Under the pieces are notes generated by a model. That model saw only the letters and a list, made by a program, of their open reading frames with translations, had not been told where the DNA came from and ran no database searches. DNA of 16,437 nucleotides from Betaproteobacteria bacterium UBA6904 (GTDB lineage Bacteria; Pseudomonadota; Gammaproteobacteria; Burkholderiales; SG8-39): assembly GCA_002451175.1 (NCBI GenBank), contig DKBI01000106.1, forward strand, positions 48,203-64,639, read 5' to 3'. Positions within the stretch are counted from its first letter, which is position 1. Each line of letters starts with the position of its first letter. Below are positions 12,415 through 16,437 of the stretch, piece by piece. The position numbers were made by a program, and so were the translations under genes.

Positions 12415-15393
12415 CTAGGGCGTCCAGTTCACGAGGTAAACGACGTACGCGGGCAGATTGTCCTCCTTGAACAACTTGCCTCGGTAAGTGCGCCACAGCC
12501 GGGCCGCCTCCTCGTCGCGCCCCATCGCCTTCGCGCCCAGGAGACCTGCAACCAGTACAAACCGTCTCCAGGCCACGTCGCCCTGAGCATCGCGCTCCAG
12601 CGTGGCACGTGCGCGTTCCAGCATCTGTTGCCCGTCGCGTCGCGCGATGGCGCCGTACAGGTCGAACCGGTGCCTGACTTCGGTGCTGGTCTCATCGAGG
12701 CGGCATCCGATCCACCGCGGTCTTGTCCAGAGTTCCTCCAGCCGGTCGGGCGGGATCCGCGCGAGCGTTTGCGCGGCAGCGTTCTGCAACTCCTCCAGGA
12801 CCTCGGCAGACGGTGGCGAGGCGCCGCACAGCGCCCGCGGACGCGTGAGGGCGTACAGAGTGCGGCGTAGCGCAGGATCGACCGTGCGCGAAGGATCCAA
12901 CGCCGCATTCAGCAGGTGGTCCATGAGCTCCAGCGCGCTTTGCTGCGCACGGATCAGGACACCGGACGTCGGCCCGCGGTCGCGCTCTGCCAGAAAGCCC
13001 GTTTCGGTTCCGGTCAGCATCTCGACCACTGGTACCGGCGCAAGCGCCACTTCCAGGGCCCCCGCGGCATAGCTCCCAACGTAGCGGGCGCGCGCCGCGT
13101 GGACCTGCACAAACGGCTGGAAATCCGAATTGACGGGTGCGCCCAGCGGTTCGAAGACGCGCATGAGATGCTGGCGATTTCCCAGATGCCGCGCCGCGAT
13201 CTGGTCGCCTCTCGTGATGCCGATGCGCTTCAGTTGCTCGAGAAACGCGGGTTCACCCGGCGGCAACGCGACGAGTCGTGGAAGCGGTCCGTCCGCAGAG
13301 GCGACGACGATGAGATCGCCTTGAGCCGCCTCCCACAATTCAAAGTCGACGAAATTCTCCCGCAGCGCCGCGAGGACGGATCCGAGCAGCCGGTCATCGA
13401 ATTCGTACTGTTGCACCCATTGCACCAGCAGGCCCCCGGGCGCCAGGTGATGTTTGATTGCGCCATAGAACTCCGTCGTGAACAGGCTGGCGACGCCGTT
13501 GACCCACGGGTTCGAGGGTTCCGAGACGATCACGTCATAACGCTGCGAACGGCTCGCGAAGAAAGTCTTCGCATCCTCGAAGTGCACCCGGCTGCGCGGA
13601 TCGTCGAACGGCCGCCGGATTCGCCCGGCGAAGCCGTGCGCCCCCGCCACCATGGCAGGCTCGATCTCGATCGTGTCGAGGACGGCCGGGCCGCGATGCG
13701 AGAGCAGCACGTCGGCGGTCATCCCCGACCCGAACCCGATGTTGGCGATGGCGCGTGCATCCGGCTTCAGGAGGAGCGGGAGCGCCCCGAGCAGCGTCAT
13801 CGTGTACTCATCCTCCACCGGCGGTCGAGCCGGATCCAGGCGCAACGCGGCATCCGGCTTGCCGTTCGTCACGATGGCGGCCCATCCTTCGTCGTTCACG
13901 CGTACCGCCACGGAGGCCGTCTTGCCGTCCCTGTAGAAAGCGATACGCTCGGTCTCCGGCTGCGCCTTCCCGTAGCGGAACACCCCGGATGCCAGCCGCT
14001 CCGGCTTCAAGACGTCCGCGCGCAGCGCAACGACTGCCGCCATCAGGCCAATGGCGATGGCGGCGAACGCTTCGCGCCGCTGCGCAGGAACGCCTGAGAC
14101 GCGCAACAGCCACCCGCCCAGCAACATGTCCAGCAACGCACCGGAGATCAACGCCAGCTTGACGCCCAGCTCGGGCATCAAGACATGCACCGCGATCAGC
14201 ACGCCGACAATCGCCCCCAGCGTGTTCGCCGCGTACACCTGGCCGATGACCCGCTCCCCGTGGCCGCCGCGCAGCAGGGTGTAGGTGAAGAGCGGCAGGG
14301 TCACGCCCGCGAGAAACGTCGCCGGCAGCATGACCGCGAACGCAATCGCATGGCTGAACAGGGTGAACAAGGGATAGCTGGCGTCGCCGCGATTCAGGAC
14401 CGCCAGCGCCCAAGCCATCCAGTCGTAGCTCGCGTGATAGACGAATAACGTCGCCAGCGCGGCGAGGCCCATGGCGAGTTGGATGAGGCCGCCGAAGCGC
14501 ACCGGATTGTCGAGCCGGTCAATCCGCCGGCGCGCCCACAGCCCGCCCAGCGCAAGGCCGGTCACGAACGCCGAGAGCATCAGCTCGAAGGCCTGGAACG
14601 AGGCCCCGAGCACCAGCGACAGCATGCGGATCCAGACGATCTCGTAGATGAACGACGCGGCGCCCGTGAGGAACGCCGCGGCGAGCAGCAGGCGCGCCAG
14701 CCGATGGTCCGCGGGAGCCGGGAGCCCGGCCGAAACGCGCGCCGGGGCCGGCGCGGGCTCCGCGCTGCGCGCAAGCCAGAGCACGGCCGCTGCGAGCGCG
14801 ACGTTGAGGACGCCGCCAAAGCGCATGGTGCCGGGAAGGCCCCACCAGCTCAGCAGCCAGAACGCCGTGGCGAGTGCGCCGAGCGCGGCGCCGATGGAGT
14901 TCGTGAAATAGAGCAGCGCAAGATGGTGCCCGCTCGCTTCAGGTGCCCTGCGGATGATGGCGCCGCTCATGAGCGGGAACGTCATGCCGAGCAGCACCGT
15001 CTGCGGCACGATCAGCAGCGCGCAGAGCGCGTACTTGTACGTCTCGATCGTGGCGGGCGTGCCGAGCATCGGGAACACGCGATCGAGCGACGTCTGCGTC
15101 AACCCGACGAAGAGCGGGTCGAAGGCGAACGCCGCGACGCCGATGGCGATCTCGATCCAGCCATACGCCGCGAGCAGGTTCGACAGGCGCGCGCTCCACC
15201 GGCTGGCCAGCCAGGCGCCGAGCGCCATGCCGCCCATGAAAGCGACGAGCACGAACGACTGCGCAAACGCCGCCGCGCCGAGGAACAACTTCAGGTAGTG
15301 CGACCAGAGCGACTCGTAGATCAGCCCGGTGAAGCCGGATAGCGTGAACAGGGCGAACAGCACCCGGATGTCCACTCCGGCGCGCCGGAGCAC
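12415..15393 (-). CDS. Membrane-fused spermidine-synthase-like protein ('fused MFS/spermidine synthase')
   Basis: This 992-residue protein has three parts. Residues 11-455 are hydrophobic, about 12-14 membrane segments, and look like two copies of one unit: SGFTGLIYESLW (19-30) matches TGAASFIYEIVW (243-254), and LLGMTFPL (134-141) matches LAGVTLPL (361-368). Residues about 480-700 are a Rossmann methyltransferase-like spermidine-synthase domain: NIGFGSGMTA (551-560), DTIEIEP (573-579), FEDAKTFF (605-612) and DVIVSEPSNPW (620-630). Residues about 800-992 are a mostly alpha-helical, repeat-poor tail. True spermidine synthases have Asp in the DSTDP-type motif where this has Glu625, so polyamine synthesis is doubtful; the reaction is unknown. 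A GTG start at 15393 is one base after the preceding stop; an in-frame GTG at 15375 is also possible. Confidence 0.85.
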   Translation of the reverse strand: MLRRAGVDIRVLFALFTLSGFTGLIYESLWSHYLKLFLGAAAFAQSFVLVAFMGGMALGAWLASRWSARLSNLLAAYGWIEIAIGVAAFAFDPLFVGLTQTSLDRVFPMLGTPATIETYKYALCALLIVPQTVLLGMTFPLMSGAIIRRAPEASGHHLALLYFTNSIGAALGALATAFWLLSWWGLPGTMRFGGVLNVALAAAVLWLARSAEPAPAPARVSAGLPAPADHRLARLLLAAAFLTGAASFIYEIVWIRMLSLVLGASFQAFELMLSAFVTGLALGGLWARRRIDRLDNPVRFGGLIQLAMGLAALATLFVYHASYDWMAWALAVLNRGDASYPLFTLFSHAIAFAVMLPATFLAGVTLPLFTYTLLRGGHGERVIGQVYAANTLGAIVGVLIAVHVLMPELGVKLALISGALLDMLLGGWLLRVSGVPAQRREAFAAIAIGLMAAVVALRADVLKPERLASGVFRYGKAQPETERIAFYRDGKTASVAVRVNDEGWAAIVTNGKPDAALRLDPARPPVEDEYTMTLLGALPLLLKPDARAIANIGFGSGMTADVLLSHRGPAVLDTIEIEPAMVAGAHGFAGRIRRPFDDPRSRVHFEDAKTFFASRSQRYDVIVSEPSNPWVNGVASLFTTEFYGAIKHHLAPGGLLVQWVQQYEFDDRLLGSVLAALRENFVDFELWEAAQGDLIVVASADGPLPRLVALPPGEPAFLEQLKRIGITRGDQIAARHLGNRQHLMRVFEPLGAPVNSDFQPFVQVHAARARYVGSYAAGALEVALAPVPVVEMLTGTETGFLAERDRGPTSGVLIRAQQSALELMDHLLNAALDPSRTVDPALRRTLYALTRPRALCGASPPSAEVLEELQNAAAQTLARIPPDRLEELWTRPRWIGCRLDETSTEVRHRFDLYGAIARRDGQQMLERARATLERDAQGDVAWRRFVLVAGLLGAKAMGRDEEAARLWRTYRGKLFKEDNLPAYVVYLVNWTP

Positions 15394-15394
15394 G

Positions 15395-16276
15395 TCAGGC
15401 CTTGCGCTGCGGCTCGCCGCTCACTTGCAGAAAAACGGCACAGGTGTCGAGCTTGCCGAGCTGCGATCTGCGCCCGGACTGGTACTGGCTTCGCACCAGT
15501 GAGGTGATGGGCGCGGGGCGGTCAACGTCGCCCGCGAGCGCGAGAAAATACCGCAGATCCTTTTCCATGAGCTCGAGCTGGAACTGCGGCGTGAAGTCCC
15601 GGTTGAACATCTTCGGCAGTTTCGTTTTCAGCAGGCGCGAGCCCGTCGCGCCCTCCGCCAGGATTTCCAGCGTTGCCGCGCGGTCGAGCCCTGCCGCCTC
15701 GGCCACCTGGGCCGCCTCCGCGAGCGCGGCCGTGGTGATTCCGGACAGCATGTTGTTGATCAGCTTGATCGTCGCGCCCGTTCCCGCGTCGCCCATGCGC
15801 CGGGCGAGCCGGCCCATCGCCGCGAAGAGCGGCTGCGCGCTGGCGAAGGCGCTCGCGTCGCCACCGACCATGAACACCAGTTCGCGGCTCTGGGCCTGCG
15901 CAATCGATCCCGACACCGGGCAGTCGAGATAGTGGCATCCCTTCGCCGCGGCGGCGGCGGACACTTCGCGCGCCATCGCCGGGGTATTCGTGCTTGCGTC
16001 GAGGATGACGGTGCCGCGCGCCGCGGCGGACAGGACCCCGGCCGCGCCCAGCATGACCTCGCGGGTCGCTGCGTCGTCCGAGACGATGGAGCAGACGAAT
16101 TGCGCGCCGCGCGCAGCGTCCGCCGGGGAATCGCACACGGCGGCGCCGGCGCCGGCCGCCGCCGCCTTGGCGCGGTCGCGGTTGAAGACGCGCAGCGCGA
16201 ATCCCGCGGAGATCAGGTTCTGCGCCATGCGCGAACCCATCGCGCCCAGCCCGATGAATGCCACGGTGGTCGTCAT
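15395..16276 (-). CDS. NAD(P)-dependent beta-hydroxyacid dehydrogenase (3-hydroxyisobutyrate/tartronate-semialdehyde reductase family)
   Basis: The 293-residue product has the family's two domains. The N-terminal Rossmann domain begins VAFIGLGAMGSRMAQNL (5-21), and Asn32-Arg33 after the second strand (VFNRD) points to NADP rather than NAD. DCPVSGS (118-124) is the substrate-binding signature. The helical C-terminal domain contains the catalytic Lys171 and Asn175 in GATIKLINNM. Members reduce or oxidise small beta-hydroxyacids or semialdehydes, such as 3-hydroxyisobutyrate, tartronate semialdehyde, glyoxylate and succinic semialdehyde; which applies is not evident. It starts 11 bases after the stop of the GltL-like ATPase gene, and its Shine-Dalgarno AGGA (16286-16289) overlaps that TAG. 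The membrane-fused protein follows one base after its stop. It is therefore part of an amino-acid transport transcription unit. Confidence 0.9.
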   Translation of the reverse strand: MTTTVAFIGLGAMGSRMAQNLISAGFALRVFNRDRAKAAAAGAGAAVCDSPADAARGAQFVCSIVSDDAATREVMLGAAGVLSAAARGTVILDASTNTPAMAREVSAAAAAKGCHYLDCPVSGSIAQAQSRELVFMVGGDASAFASAQPLFAAMGRLARRMGDAGTGATIKLINNMLSGITTAALAEAAQVAEAAGLDRAATLEILAEGATGSRLLKTKLPKMFNRDFTPQFQLELMEKDLRYFLALAGDVDRPAPITSLVRSQYQSGRRSQLGKLDTCAVFLQVSGEPQRKA

Positions 16277-16287
16277 GATCCGTTGTC

Positions 16288-16437
16288 CTAGTGCTGCAGA
16301 ATTTTCGAAAGGAACAGCTGCGCGCGCTCCGCGCGCGGCGTGCCGAAGAATTCCTCCTTCGGCGCATCCTCGACGATGCGGCCCGCATCCATGAAGATCA
16401 CGCGGTGCGCGACCTTGCGCGCGAAGCCCATCTCGTG
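16288..16437 (-). CDS. gltL: Amino-acid ABC transporter ATP-binding protein, GltL-like (partial, C-terminal 49 residues)
   Basis: Only the last 49 codons and the TAG at 16288-16290 are in the window; the rest lies beyond the right edge. The piece starts HEMGFARKVAHRVIFMDAGR, where the first residue is the switch (H-loop) histidine of ABC ATPases in the T-H-E-M context. It continues IVEDAPKEEFF and ends FLSKILQH. This tail is highly characteristic of GltL/GlnQ-type ATPases of the polar amino-acid uptake family, and the ILQH end matches the glutamate/aspartate GltL type as I remember it. The protein would energise import through two permease subunits, usually GltJ and GltK, presumably encoded upstream off the edge. 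Downstream genes are a beta-hydroxyacid dehydrogenase and the membrane-fused protein. Confidence 0.88.
   Translation of the reverse strand, partial: HEMGFARKVAHRVIFMDAGRIVEDAPKEEFFGTPRAERAQLFLSKILQH

Noticed and set aside
12916..14097. A 393-codon plus-strand open frame, and a second at 14479-15342, opposite the fused membrane protein
   Set aside because: Composition is charged, Arg/His-rich and without motifs, as expected for the antisense of a hydrophobic membrane gene; no ribosome site of note.
16319..16337. A GC-only hairpin (CGCGCG-CTC-CGCGCG core) near the end of the GltL-like gene, considered as a terminator or repeat element
   Set aside because: It lies inside coding sequence for an Arg-Ala-Glu-Arg-Ala run, before the stop, and has no T-tract.
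1..16437. Search for mobile elements, attachment sites, tRNA genes, CRISPR arrays and phage or defence genes
   Set aside because: No transposase-like product, terminal inverted repeats, regularly spaced repeats, tRNA-like cloverleaf or defence-family motif was recognised by eye; weak or diverged elements could still be missed.

Overview
The window is a GC-rich, densely packed bacterial chromosome segment carrying metabolic and transport genes. Codon use is uniform, gene starts often overlap the preceding stop, and the gene families (a GltL-type amino-acid ABC ATPase, a PF10023 lipoprotein, a GstB-like transferase, CitE-like lyases beside FAD 2-hydroxyacid dehydrogenases) together suggest a betaproteobacterium, probably Burkholderiales-like. 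That assignment is inference; there is no rRNA or other phylogenetic marker here. I see no tRNA, rRNA, CRISPR, transposase, integrase or phage gene, and no stretch over 300 bases lacks a gene.

Layout. (A) 1-611, minus: N-terminal part of an FAD-linked D-2-hydroxyacid (D-2-hydroxyglutarate type) dehydrogenase, running off the left edge. (B) 612-810: divergent regulatory gap with a direct repeat. (C) 811-4594, plus: four genes overlapping head to tail: CitE-like acyl-CoA lyase, MFS transporter, small alpha/beta hydrolase, zinc-aminopeptidase-like lipoprotein. (D) 9622 down to 4561, minus: five tightly packed genes in the order CoA-binding protein, O-acetylhomoserine sulfhydrylase (MetY-like), zinc alcohol dehydrogenase, cytoplasmic gamma-glutamyltransferase-like protein, GstB-like glutathione transferase. 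The last gene overlaps the end of operon C by 34 bases, tail to tail. (E) 9623-9740: second divergent control region, with a perfect TATAAT on the plus strand. (F) 9741-12364, plus: HSL-family esterase and a thiamine-diphosphate enzyme, translationally coupled. (G) 12365-12414: short convergent gap with an imperfect hairpin. (H) 16437 down to 12415, minus: the end of a GltL-like ABC ATPase, a beta-hydroxyacid dehydrogenase, and a 992-residue membrane/spermidine-synthase-like fusion.

How the genes may work together (inference). A and C look like 2-hydroxyacid/acyl-CoA catabolism with its own transporter. D combines glutathione conjugation, gamma-glutamyl cleavage, a PLP sulfur enzyme and an alcohol dehydrogenase in one unit, which could be a cytosolic thiol or glutathione-conjugate processing pathway. 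F may be an ester-hydrolysis plus C-C-bond lyase/ligase pair. H adds amino-acid uptake and a reductase. The least understood protein is the membrane-fused spermidine-synthase homologue: its membrane part appears internally duplicated, and its aminopropyltransferase-like domain has Glu where true spermidine synthases have a catalytic Asp.
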